Source: Aestuariivirga sp. (GTDB taxonomy: Bacteria > Pseudomonadota > Alphaproteobacteria > Rhizobiales > Aestuariivirgaceae). Taken from it: DNA of 20,935 nt. Location of the stretch: contig JADCDC010000598.1 of the NCBI GenBank assembly GCA_020252385.1, positions 1 to 20,935 on the forward strand. The letters run 5' to 3'. The number at the start of each line of letters is the position of its first letter. Position 1 is the stretch's first letter. Positions 1-7,156 of the stretch are shown here, in pieces. The notes beneath the pieces were generated by a model. The model worked only from the letters and a program-made list of their open reading frames with translations, did no database searches and was not told the DNA's origin. The position numbers and the translations under genes were made by a program.

Positions 1-174
1 GGCCTTTCCAGCGGCAGCGGGGTTGCGGAGGCCAGTCGCAGCCTGCTCTTCGCAGCACCCGAAGTCGCCATCTGGAGCTATGCGCTGCTGTTCGCGGTGC
101 CGGTGGCCGCGACGCTGATCTGCCTGATCACGGCAAGGGTGACGCTGATGCGCCGTCTGGGTGTGATCACATGA
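1..174 (+). CDS. ftsX: Cell-division ABC transporter permease FtsX, C-terminal end (partial)
   Basis: Frame 1 is open from the first base to a TGA at 172-174 and encodes the last 57 residues of a protein that starts outside the window. The visible part has a hydrophobic stretch (about residues 25-44, around SYALLFAVPVAATLICLITA) followed by a basic cytoplasmic end (ARVTLMRRLGVIT). This matches the final transmembrane helix and tail of alphaproteobacterial FtsX, whose helix typically ends in LITAR-V. FtsX works with the ATPase FtsE at the inner membrane to control septal peptidoglycan hydrolases. The stop overlaps the ATG of the next gene by ATGA, and an acyltransferase downstream of ftsEX is common in Rhizobiales. 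The name rests on this short tail plus context; another FtsX-type permease cannot be excluded. Confidence 0.6.
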   Translation, partial: GLSSGSGVAEASRSLLFAAPEVAIWSYALLFAVPVAATLICLITARVTLMRRLGVIT

Positions 175-893
175 TCTATGTCCGTTCGGCGCTCTTCAAC
201 GTCGTCTTCTATGTCAACCTCGCGCTGTTCCTGGTCCTCGGTTCCGGCTTCTATTTCACGCCGCGCAAGTGGTCGATCCGCGCGCTGCAGGTGTGGGCCC
301 GGTCATCGCTGTTCTGGCTCAGGGTGATTGCCGGAATCCACATGGAGGTGCGGGGTGCGTCGAACATTCCGAAGGGATCTTGCCTCGTGGCGGGAAAGCA
401 CCAGTCCTTCTGGGAGACCTTCGCCATCCTGCCCTTGCTCGACGATCCGGCGATGGTCCTGAAGAAGGAACTGTCCTACATCCCCTTCTTCGGCTGGTTC
501 ATCTACAAGTTCCGCATGATCCCCGTCGAACGCACCGCCGGAACCCAGGCGCTGCGCTCGCTCGTGAGGGCTGCCGAGCAGGCGGTGGCGATGAACCGCC
601 AGGTGGTGATCATGCCGGAAGGAACCCGCAGGGCGCCTGATGATCCGCCGGACTACAAGCCGGGTGCCGCTGCCCTCTACGGAACGCTCGGCGTGGCCTG
701 CGTGCCCTTCGCCCTGAATTCCGGGCTGTACTGGCCTCGGCGGCAGTTCCTGCGCCGGCCCGGCACGATCGTGATCTCCTTCCTTGAACCCATCCCGCCG
801 GGGCTTGCGCGAAAGCCGTTCCAGGCGCGGCTGGAAAGCGCCATCGAAACGGAGACAAAGGCCCTGGTTGCCGAGGGGCGCCAGCGGAGCTAA
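171..893 (+). CDS. plsC: PlsC-family 1-acyl-sn-glycerol-3-phosphate acyltransferase
   Basis: The 240-residue protein probably transfers an acyl chain to lysophosphatidic acid, giving phosphatidic acid in phospholipid synthesis at the inner membrane. An N-terminal hydrophobic helix (about 8-28) is followed by the LPLAT fold. The catalytic H-x4-acid motif is KHQSFWE, with His77 and Glu82; Glu in place of Asp occurs in a known subgroup. The substrate-phosphate motif EGTR is at 150-153 and a KPG motif at 163-165. The length is typical. The ATG overlaps the ftsX stop (ATGA), so translation is probably coupled. A role in acylating another lysophospholipid or an ornithine lipid is possible, since PlsC paralogues differ in substrate. 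Confidence 0.88.
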   Translation: MIYVRSALFNVVFYVNLALFLVLGSGFYFTPRKWSIRALQVWARSSLFWLRVIAGIHMEVRGASNIPKGSCLVAGKHQSFWETFAILPLLDDPAMVLKKELSYIPFFGWFIYKFRMIPVERTAGTQALRSLVRAAEQAVAMNRQVVIMPEGTRRAPDDPPDYKPGAAALYGTLGVACVPFALNSGLYWPRRQFLRRPGTIVISFLEPIPPGLARKPFQARLESAIETETKALVAEGRQRS

Positions 894-895
894 GC

Positions 896-910
896 GTACA
901 AATAGAGAAC
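896..910 (+). promoter_or_regulatory. Possible LexA (SOS) operator upstream of nrdJ, one mismatch
   Basis: GTAC at 896-899 and GAAC at 907-910 are separated by seven bases. This is one base away from the alphaproteobacterial LexA direct repeat GAAC-N7-GAAC. The following bases (907-918, GAACAAATGCTC) match 11 of 12 positions of the sequence at 3243-3254 in front of the next gene, which carries a perfect LexA box. The site lies 59-73 bases before the nrdJ ATG. The mismatch leaves function uncertain. Confidence 0.35.
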
Positions 911-956
911 AAATGCTCGACTCTGCCGCGAGGACGCAGTAACATGTTGCGGCCTC

Positions 957-962
957 TGGAGG
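957..962 (+). promoter_or_regulatory. Ribosome binding site of nrdJ
   Basis: TGGAGG at 957-962 ends six bases before the ATG at 969. It is a near-perfect Shine-Dalgarno sequence and fixes the nrdJ start. Confidence 0.75.
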
Positions 963-968
963 TTACCC

Positions 969-3212
969 ATGGACAATCCCAGCAAGCCTGCCATTGATCC
1001 CATCTCGCGGGACATCTGGGACATGAAGTACCGGTTCAAGCCGTCCTCCGGGGGCGAGCCTGAGCAAAGTGTCGAGGACACTTGGCGGCGGGTCGCGGGA
1101 GCGATCGCCGCGGCCGAGGCCCCGGACGAACGCGCGCGCTGGGCCGCTGCCTTCTACGGCATACTCGAGGGTTACCGCTTCCTGCCCGCGGGCCGCATTC
1201 TGGCCGGTGCCGGCACGGACCGGCAGGTGACGCTGTTCAACTGTTTCGTCATGGGCCGCATCCCGGACTCGCTCGATGGGATCTTCACCCAGCTCAAGGA
1301 GGCCGCCCTCACCATGCAGCAGGGTGGCGGCATCGGTCATGACTTCTCGACGCTGCGTCCAAGGGGTGCCGAGGTCAAGGGCGTCGGCGCTGATGCTTCC
1401 GGCCCCTTGAGCTTCATGGATGTGTGGGACGCCATGTGCAAGACCATCATGTCGGCCGGCATGCGGCGCGGCGCCATGATGGCGACGATGCGCTGCGACC
1501 ATCCGGACATCGAGGACTTCATCGCGGCGAAGCGCCAGCCGGGGCGCTTGCGCAACTTCAATCTCTCGGTTCTGGTCACGGAGCGCTTCATGCAAGCCGT
1601 GAAGGCGGGAGAGGACTGGCCCCTCGTGTTCGAGGGCAGGACGTTTCGCACAATTCCCGCCGCGAGGCTGTGGGACCAGATCATGCGGGCCACCTACGAC
1701 TACGCGGAGCCCGGCGTCATCTTCATCGATCGCGTCAATGCCGAGAACAACCTCTCCTATTGCGAGACGATCGGCAGCACGAACCCATGCGGGGAGCAGC
1801 CGCTTCCGCCTTACGGCGCCTGCCTCCTCGGCTCGCTCAACCTCACGCGCTTCATCCTCGACCCCTTCGAGGAGGACGCAAGGATCGATGAGGCGGCGCT
1901 TGGCCAGGCGGCGGCCATTGCCGTTCGCTTCATGGACAATGTGATCGACGTGTCGAATTACCCGCTTCCGCAGCAGCGCGAGGAAGCCTTTGCCAAGCGG
2001 CGGATCGGGCTGGGGATCACGGGCCTCGCGGATGCATTGGCAATGTGCGGGCTGGTCTATGGCACGCCGGGGGCCGCCACGGCGGCCCAGGACTGGATGG
2101 CGGCGATCGAGCGGGCCGCCTACGGCGCCAGCATTGCACTGGCCAAGGCGCGCGGGTCCTTTCCGCTGTTCGATCCGGCGCGCTTCGCAAGCACCGGCCA
2201 CGCCGCAGGCCTGCCGCAGGAGCTTCGTGACGCGATCGCGCTGGACGGCATCAGGAACGGGCTTCTGACCTCGATCGCGCCGACCGGCACCATCTCGCTC
2301 CTGGCCGGAAACGTGTCGAGCGGCATCGAACCGATCTTCAGCATCAGGCAGGAGCGGCGGATCCTGCAGGCCGACGGCTCCACGCGCAGCGAACGGGCGA
2401 CGGACTATGCCGCTTCGCTGTGGTGGCGGCTGAAGGGCGAGGACGCTGCCTTGCCAGCCTCCATCATCACCGCCGATCAGCTGACGCCGGCAGACCACCT
2501 GGCCATGCAGGCCGCTTTGCAGCGGCACGTCGACAGCTCGATCTCGAAGACCATCAACATCCCGGAGGATTTCTCCTTCGAGGCGTTCAGGTCGGTCTAT
2601 GAAGACGCCTATGATATGGGCCTGAAGGGTTGCACGACCTTCCGGCCCAACAGCATCACCGGGTCCGTGCTGTCGAGCACGCCCGTTCCCACCGCCGTTG
2701 AGGCACCCGAGGGCGAGGCACCGCGGGCCCGCGAGGAGGTCTTGAGCGGCTTTTCCTACAAGCTGAAATGGCCCGAGACGGACCATGCGATCTACATCAC
2801 CATCAACGACATCGTCGAGGATGGGCGGCGGCGGCCGTTCGAGATCTTCATCAACTCCAAGAACATGGAGCACTATGCCTGGACGGTGGCGCTGACCCGC
2901 ATGATCTCGGCGGTGTTCCGGCGCGGTGGCGACGTGTCCTTCGTGGTGGAGGAGTTGAAGGCCGTATTCGACCCGAGAGGTGGACAGTGGATGGGTGGGC
3001 GCTACGTGCCGAGCCTTCTCGCCGCGATCGGCGGGGTCATCGAGCGCCACATGATCGACATCGGCTTCCTGTCGCCATCCGGGCAGCGCTTCCAGGTCGC
3101 GGAGAAGGACGGAGAAAAACGCGTCTCCTGCCCGCGCTGCGGCGGCCAGTCCCTGATGTTCCAGGAGGGCTGCGCCACCTGTCTCTCCTGCGGCTTCTCG
3201 AAATGCAGCTGA
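969..3212 (+). CDS. nrdJ: Adenosylcobalamin-dependent (class II) ribonucleoside-diphosphate reductase
   Basis: The 747-residue protein reduces ribonucleotides to deoxyribonucleotides with a B12-generated thiyl radical, so it needs neither a second subunit nor oxygen. Visible hallmarks are the FNCF cysteine (Cys92), the active-site motif NPCGEQ at 272-277 (radical Cys274, Asn272, Glu276) and Cys285. The 11-residue gap from Cys274 to Cys285 is the class II spacing; the third active-site Cys lies further away in class I. The loop IAPTGTISLLAGNVSSGIEP is at 436-455. Residues about 600-695 form a TSCPD-type domain. The tail has a Cys cluster (721, 724, 735, 738, 741, 746), probably a metal site and/or disulfide relay that re-reduces the active site. 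The start is set by a strong ribosome binding site. No B12 riboswitch is visible in the 75-base leader; a degenerate LexA-like site is. Confidence 0.93.
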   Translation: MDNPSKPAIDPISRDIWDMKYRFKPSSGGEPEQSVEDTWRRVAGAIAAAEAPDERARWAAAFYGILEGYRFLPAGRILAGAGTDRQVTLFNCFVMGRIPDSLDGIFTQLKEAALTMQQGGGIGHDFSTLRPRGAEVKGVGADASGPLSFMDVWDAMCKTIMSAGMRRGAMMATMRCDHPDIEDFIAAKRQPGRLRNFNLSVLVTERFMQAVKAGEDWPLVFEGRTFRTIPAARLWDQIMRATYDYAEPGVIFIDRVNAENNLSYCETIGSTNPCGEQPLPPYGACLLGSLNLTRFILDPFEEDARIDEAALGQAAAIAVRFMDNVIDVSNYPLPQQREEAFAKRRIGLGITGLADALAMCGLVYGTPGAATAAQDWMAAIERAAYGASIALAKARGSFPLFDPARFASTGHAAGLPQELRDAIALDGIRNGLLTSIAPTGTISLLAGNVSSGIEPIFSIRQERRILQADGSTRSERATDYAASLWWRLKGEDAALPASIITADQLTPADHLAMQAALQRHVDSSISKTINIPEDFSFEAFRSVYEDAYDMGLKGCTTFRPNSITGSVLSSTPVPTAVEAPEGEAPRAREEVLSGFSYKLKWPETDHAIYITINDIVEDGRRRPFEIFINSKNMEHYAWTVALTRMISAVFRRGGDVSFVVEELKAVFDPRGGQWMGGRYVPSLLAAIGGVIERHMIDIGFLSPSGQRFQVAEKDGEKRVSCPRCGGQSLMFQEGCATCLSCGFSKCS

Positions 3213-3232
3213 CGCAAAACGCATGAAGCATC

Positions 3233-3260
3233 TTGACAGGACGAACAAATGTTCTATGTT
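3233..3260 (+). promoter_or_regulatory. Sigma70-type promoter of the SOS-controlled gene
   Basis: A perfect -35 TTGACA (3233-3238) is followed after 16 bases by TATGTT (3255-3260) as -10. The expected start of transcription is about 3266-3268, at the ATG itself (3268), so the mRNA would be leaderless or nearly so. No Shine-Dalgarno sequence precedes the ATG, which fits. The region is clearly more AT-rich than its surroundings. Confidence 0.7.
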
Positions 3261-3265
3261 TGTTC
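3251..3265 (+). promoter_or_regulatory. LexA operator (SOS box), perfect GTTC-N7-GTTC
   Basis: GTTC at 3251-3254 and GTTC at 3262-3265, seven bases apart, exactly match the direct-repeat LexA box of Alphaproteobacteria. The box covers the -10 element, the usual placement for repression. A GAAC at 3243-3246 also pairs with the first GTTC to form the palindrome GAAC-AAAT-GTTC, the spacing used by Gram-positive LexA; this may be coincidence or extra operator contact. Confidence 0.8.
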
Positions 3266-3267
3266 TC

Positions 3268-3672
3268 ATGATGTACGGACAGCCCCTCTCCCTCGCCCTG
3301 CCTGAGGACTTCGGCCTCGGTGAACGATTCTGGTACTGGCGCGGCGCCTCCGGCCAGCGCTACATCCACTCGATCTATCAGCGGCATCTCTGCCCGCCGG
3401 TGCCCGGGGCGGTCTATGTGCTGGTGAGAGTTTGCGGCGGATCGCGGCGGGCGCTGGCAGTGGGTCGCTTCGATGCCGAGGGCAACATGTCCGGAGCCCT
3501 TCCGGCGGGCGGGCAGCCCGGCGAAGAGGAAATTCACGTGCACCTTCTCGCCCGCGAGGAGGAGACGGCGCGCCATGTGATGCGCGATCTTCTGGCTGCG
3601 ATGGCGGTGCCGCCGCCGGTCGAGGCGAAGGCCTACGCCAGGCCGGTTCAGCTGGAACTGCTGGCCGCCTGA
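3268..3672 (+). CDS. SOS-regulated small protein of unknown function
   Basis: I do not recognise the family of this 134-residue protein. A start at 3268 (or the adjacent ATG at 3271) is chosen because the longer in-frame version from 3223 would translate through the promoter and LexA box. The protein is soluble, with no signal peptide or membrane helix. It has an aromatic N-terminal part (ERFWYWRG at 19-26), a beta-rich middle with PGAVYVLVR and ALAVGRF, and an acidic then helical stretch (EEEIHVHLLAREEETARHVM). The extreme C-terminus reads QLELLAA, and the N-terminus QPLSLALP resembles the clamp-binding N-terminus of Hda (QLSLPL). These suggest, without proving, binding to the DNA polymerase sliding clamp. 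It sits 55 bases after nrdJ and overlaps the end of the opposing ChaC-like gene by 25 bases. Confidence 0.75.
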   Translation: MMYGQPLSLALPEDFGLGERFWYWRGASGQRYIHSIYQRHLCPPVPGAVYVLVRVCGGSRRALAVGRFDAEGNMSGALPAGGQPGEEEIHVHLLAREEETARHVMRDLLAAMAVPPPVEAKAYARPVQLELLAA

Positions 3673-4190
3673 TCCGCAAGCCGTGCGGCAAGGCGCTCGA
3701 GGGTCGGATCGTGGATCTTCATGTCGCGCAGGTGGGCGAGCGTGTTGAGCACGTAGTCCCGGCAATGGCCCGACATGCCCCGCCCGCGCGTGACGCGTGA
3801 GACGAGCGCATCGTCCGGCAGCTTGCCTGCATACTGGTGGTGCGCCTTGTCGACCACATAGGTCGTCGCCTCGACGGCGAGGCCGGAGGCGAGAAGCCTG
3901 ATGGTCTTTCGCTTCTCGACATAGACTGACGTCACCTGCTCCCGCGCGCGGAGATAGGCGATGATCTCCTCCCAGCGCTCGGGTGCCACCTCGAAGGCCA
4001 TGCCGTGGCAGGATCCGCCACGGTCGAGGCCGAGCACCAGGCCCGGTTCGTCGGGCGTTCCGCGGTGCACATGTGAATAGACGCAGAGGCTGCGGTGATA
4101 ACCGTGGACAAGCGCCGGCTCGCTGCGGCGGAAGTCGAACCCCGGCCGCCACATGAGCGAGCCATAGCCAAAAATCCAGAACTGCTGCAT
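3648..4190 (-). CDS. ChaC-like gamma-glutamylcyclotransferase
   Basis: The 180-residue cytoplasmic protein probably cleaves glutathione to 5-oxoproline and Cys-Gly. The N-terminal nucleotide-like loop FGYGSLMWRPGF (7-18) is the ChaC signature, and Glu84 in YLRARE is the expected catalytic glutamate. A conserved CRDYVLNTL segment (143-151) follows. Length matches the bacterial ChaC family. The last residues (ASSSS) look like an unconserved tail. Its end overlaps the SOS gene by 25 bases, and its ATG (4188-4190) overlaps the first possible start of the divergent DUF2125 gene. The same genome stretch encodes glyoxalase II, another glutathione-linked enzyme, but not in one operon. Confidence 0.88.
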   Translation of the reverse strand: MQQFWIFGYGSLMWRPGFDFRRSEPALVHGYHRSLCVYSHVHRGTPDEPGLVLGLDRGGSCHGMAFEVAPERWEEIIAYLRAREQVTSVYVEKRKTIRLLASGLAVEATTYVVDKAHHQYAGKLPDDALVSRVTRGRGMSGHCRDYVLNTLAHLRDMKIHDPTLERLAARLADQAASSSS

Positions 4191-4212
4191 GGTGACGGAC
4201 TCACTAACGCGA

Positions 4213-5142
4213 ATGACGATCGAAGATCAAATGCCGGATGCTGCGCCCCGCCCCTGGAGGATGTTCCTGCCGCTGGCAGCCGTCCTCTTGCTCGCCCTGC
4301 TGTGGACACTCTACTGGTTCTTCGCCCAGGGCATTGTGAAGACCCGGTTTGGCGAGGAGCGCGCGCGCCTCGCAACCCAGGGCCTGACGCTTGCTTGTGC
4401 GGAGGAAGGCTGGGGCGGCTTTCCCTTCCATTTCGAGTTCACCTGCAACAGCCCCGCCGTCAGCCTGAACGGGCGCGCCGAGGTCAGGTCCTCCAAGCTT
4501 CTGTTGGCAGCACTCGCCTATGCGCCCTGGCAGGTGGTGGCCCTGCTCGATGGCCCCAGCACCGTCACTGCGGCGGGCGAGTCGCCGGTCGAGATCGCGC
4601 ATCAGCGAGCGGTCGCCGCCGTCACCTTCGACCGCGACAGCCATCCCAGGATGTCGGCCGAGATTCCTGCCCTGTCGATTCCGGGCGTCGGCACAGCGGC
4701 GAAGCTGATGCTGCATTCGAGGCCTGCTGCCGCGGGCGGGACCGATATCGCCGTTTCGGTGACGGAGGGGAACTACCAGCCGGAGGGCAAGTCTCCGCTG
4801 TCCATCTCGCAGGGCGACCTCCTGGGATCGCTGCAGTCCGCATCAGCCCTGAAGATCGAGAACGTCACGCTGCAGAATGGGAGTGTGCGCTATTGGGGAT
4901 CGGGCACGGTCGCGCTTGATGCGGCCCACCGCATCTCCGGAAGGCTCGAGACGGAAACCAACGATCTCGATGGACTGCTCAAGCTGCTGAGGCCCCATCT
5001 CGAAATGTCGGATGAGCAGGCAATAGCACTCAGGTCCGTCCTGGGCTTGCTCGGCAACGAGGCGAAGGCGCCACTCATCGCGCAGGATGGCGTGCTCTAT
5101 CTCGGCCCCTTCAAGCTTGCCGATCTCAAGCCGCTTTACTGA
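4213..5142 (+). CDS. DUF2125 domain protein, membrane-anchored, periplasmic
   Basis: The protein has 309 residues from ATG 4213; upstream (4189) and downstream (4231) ATGs are possible and none has a clear ribosome binding site. I prefer 4213 because 4189 would overlap the ATG of the divergent gene. A single N-terminal transmembrane segment (around MFLPLAAVLLLALLWTLYWF, 17-36) is followed by a long, beta-rich domain. Typical DUF2125 landmarks are the Cys pair in LACAEEGWGGFPFHFEFTC and the segment SLNGRAEV. Function is unknown. The arrangement suggests an envelope protein with a periplasmic body; related families have lipid- or AsmA-like beta architectures, but that is inference. It converges on tyrC with a 7-base overlap. 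Confidence 0.8.
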   Translation: MTIEDQMPDAAPRPWRMFLPLAAVLLLALLWTLYWFFAQGIVKTRFGEERARLATQGLTLACAEEGWGGFPFHFEFTCNSPAVSLNGRAEVRSSKLLLAALAYAPWQVVALLDGPSTVTAAGESPVEIAHQRAVAAVTFDRDSHPRMSAEIPALSIPGVGTAAKLMLHSRPAAAGGTDIAVSVTEGNYQPEGKSPLSISQGDLLGSLQSASALKIENVTLQNGSVRYWGSGTVALDAAHRISGRLETETNDLDGLLKLLRPHLEMSDEQAIALRSVLGLLGNEAKAPLIAQDGVLYLGPFKLADLKPLY

Positions 5143-6059
5143 GTTTTCGGAACACCGCGGCCGAAGTCGGGCGCGGCGGTATCCTGCCCTGCCGCGATGA
5201 TGCCACGCCGGATCTGGCGCGAACGGCTGAAGATGTTGAACAGCGTCTCGCCGTCTCCCCAGCGTATGGCGCGCTGCAGCGCGGAAAGATCCTCCGAGAA
5301 GCGCCCCAGCATTTCCAGCACCGCCTCCCTGTTGTTCAGGAACACGTCGCGCCACATCGTCGGGTCGGATGCCGCGATGCGGGTGAAGTCTCGAAAGCCA
5401 CCAGCCGAGTATTTGATCACCTCGGAGGAGGTCACCTCCTCAAGATCCGCCGCCGTCGAGACGATGTTGTAGGCGATCAGATGCGGCAGGTGGCTGGTGA
5501 TGGCAAGCACGAGGTCGTGGTGCTCCGGCGTCATCGTCTCGACGTTCGAGCCGCAGGCCCGCCAGAACGCCGCCAGCCGCTCGACCGCCTCGGGATCGGC
5601 CCCCGGAAGCGGCGTCAGGATGCACCAGCGATTGATGAAGAGTTCGGCGAAGCCCGATTCGGGACCGGACTGCTCCGTGCCGGCGATGGGATGACCGGGG
5701 ATGAAGTGAACGCCGGGCGGCACATGTTCCGCGACGTCCCGGACAACCGCGCCCTTGACCGAACCGACATCGGTGAGGATGGCGCCCGGTTGGAGCGCGG
5801 GACCGATCTCGCGCGCGAGTTCGGCGTAGGTGCCGACCGGCGAGCACAGGATCACCAGGCCAGCACCGGCGACCGCCTCGCGGGCACTCGGGAATACCTT
5901 GTCGACCAGTCCGAGTTCGAGGGCCTTGGCGCGCGTCGCCTCGCTTCGGGCATAGCCGGTGATCTCCGCCGCCAGCTTCTTCTTGCGCATCGCATGCGCA
6001 AGCGAAGAGCCGATGAGGCCGATGCCGATGAGGGCCACGCGGTCGAAGGCGGGGCTCAT
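5136..6059 (-). CDS. tyrC: Prephenate/arogenate dehydrogenase (cyclohexadienyl dehydrogenase)
   Basis: The 307-residue enzyme oxidatively decarboxylates prephenate to 4-hydroxyphenylpyruvate (or arogenate to tyrosine) with NAD(P)+. The N-terminal Rossmann motif is GIGLIGSS (12-19). The HPIAGTE motif (123-129), with its catalytic His, and TSHLPHLIAY (188-197) are typical of TyrA. The C-terminal helical dimerisation domain contains GGFRDFTRIAASDPTMW. No ACT domain is present. It is last in a chorismate mutase–hisC–tyrC chain; its ATG overlaps the hisC stop (ATGA at 6059-6056). The hisC–tyrC linkage is known from Zymomonas mobilis and other alphaproteobacteria. Confidence 0.92.
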   Translation of the reverse strand: MSPAFDRVALIGIGLIGSSLAHAMRKKKLAAEITGYARSEATRAKALELGLVDKVFPSAREAVAGAGLVILCSPVGTYAELAREIGPALQPGAILTDVGSVKGAVVRDVAEHVPPGVHFIPGHPIAGTEQSGPESGFAELFINRWCILTPLPGADPEAVERLAAFWRACGSNVETMTPEHHDLVLAITSHLPHLIAYNIVSTAADLEEVTSSEVIKYSAGGFRDFTRIAASDPTMWRDVFLNNREAVLEMLGRFSEDLSALQRAIRWGDGETLFNIFSRSRQIRRGIIAAGQDTAAPDFGRGVPKTQ

Positions 6060-7156
6060 GACATGAACGCCTTGAGGCAGGCGATCAATCCACGGTTCGC
6101 CTCTTCGGTGCCCACCGTGATGCGCAGCGCACCAGGCAGGCCATAGGCATCCATGCGGCGGACGATGAAACCATGGTTCTGCAGATGGGCATCGGCGGCA
6201 TGGGCATCACGCCCGCCCGCCGCCGGAAAATGCACCAGAACGAAGTTGCAGACGCTCGGCGTCACCGTGAGGCCGAGGGCGGCCAACTCCTTCGTGAGCC
6301 AGGGCAGCCAGGTGTCGTTGTGGGAGACGGCGCGTTCCACGAATTCCTGGTCCGCCATGGCGGCGGCACCCGCGGCGATTGCCGGCGCGCTGATGTTGAA
6401 GGGCCCGCGCACGCGGTTCAGCACATCGGCGACATGCGAGGGACAATAGGCCCAGCCGAGGCGCAGAGCGGCCAGCCCATGGATCTTGGAGAATGTCCGC
6501 GTCATCACCACGTTGGGCGAGGTGGCGACGAGTTCGATCCCCGCCTCGTAGTCGTTGCGGCGGACATATTCCGCATAGGCCGCGTCGAGCACCAGGAGGA
6601 CTCCTGCGGGAAGCCCCGCATGAAGGCGTCTCACCTCGCTGAAGGGCAGATAGCGCCCCGTCGGATTGTTGGGATTGGCAAGGAACACCATGCGCGTCCG
6701 CGCGGTTACCCGCGCCAGGATGGCGTCGACGTCGGCCAGGAAGTCCTTCTCGGGCGCCACCACCGGCGTTGCGCCATTGGACTGGATGGCGATCGGATAG
6801 ACGAGGAAGCCATACTGGCTGTAGATCGCCTCGTCGCCAGGGCTCAGATAGGCATGCGCCAGAAGCTGCAGCAGCTCGTCCGAACCCGCGCCGCACACGA
6901 TGTTGTCCGCCATCAGCCCGTAGCGGCTGGCGATCGCCGTGCGCAGCGCCGTGGCGCCGCCATCGGGATAGAGTTCCAGATTATCGGCCGCGGCCCTGTA
7001 GGCCGCCACTGCCCGGGCACTCGCCCCGATGGGCGATTCATTCGAAGACAGCTTGTGGACCTTCGCCCCCTTCGCACCGCTCTTTCCCGGCACATAGGGC
7101 GAGATCCCCATGATGCCGGGCTTGGGCTCTGGTCGGGACGGGGTTGCAACGGTCAT
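6056..7156 (-). CDS. hisC: HisC-family aminotransferase (histidinol-phosphate / aromatic)
   Basis: This is a 366-residue class I/II PLP-dependent aminotransferase. Start 7156 is chosen over the longer frame at 7198 because it overlaps the upstream stop by ATGA and begins just before the conserved GISPYVPG. Landmarks are SSNESP (37-42), NPNNPTG (161-167), DAAYAEY (191-197) and the PLP lysine Lys224 in TFSKIHGLAALRLGW, with Arg232. The family converts imidazole-acetol phosphate and glutamate to histidinol phosphate. Between chorismate mutase and TyrC it most likely also, or mainly, transaminates 4-hydroxyphenylpyruvate and phenylpyruvate, as the linked Zymomonas enzyme does. Whether it is the cell's only HisC cannot be told here. 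Confidence 0.9.
   Translation of the reverse strand: MTVATPSRPEPKPGIMGISPYVPGKSGAKGAKVHKLSSNESPIGASARAVAAYRAAADNLELYPDGGATALRTAIASRYGLMADNIVCGAGSDELLQLLAHAYLSPGDEAIYSQYGFLVYPIAIQSNGATPVVAPEKDFLADVDAILARVTARTRMVFLANPNNPTGRYLPFSEVRRLHAGLPAGVLLVLDAAYAEYVRRNDYEAGIELVATSPNVVMTRTFSKIHGLAALRLGWAYCPSHVADVLNRVRGPFNISAPAIAAGAAAMADQEFVERAVSHNDTWLPWLTKELAALGLTVTPSVCNFVLVHFPAAGGRDAHAADAHLQNHGFIVRRMDAYGLPGALRITVGTEEANRGLIACLKAFMS

Noticed and set aside
894..968. Cobalamin riboswitch in front of the B12-dependent reductase
   Set aside because: The leader is only 75 bases and I see no B12-box-like sequence; the aptamer is normally about 200 bases.
3223..3267. Longer start of the SOS gene at 3223
   Set aside because: It would place the -35, -10 and LexA box inside the coding region; the ATG at 3268 coincides with the predicted transcription start.
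963..3269. 768-residue minus-strand open frame opposite nrdJ
   Set aside because: It is the antisense shadow of a strongly recognisable gene in high-GC DNA; its product is Arg/Gly/His-rich with no domain pattern.
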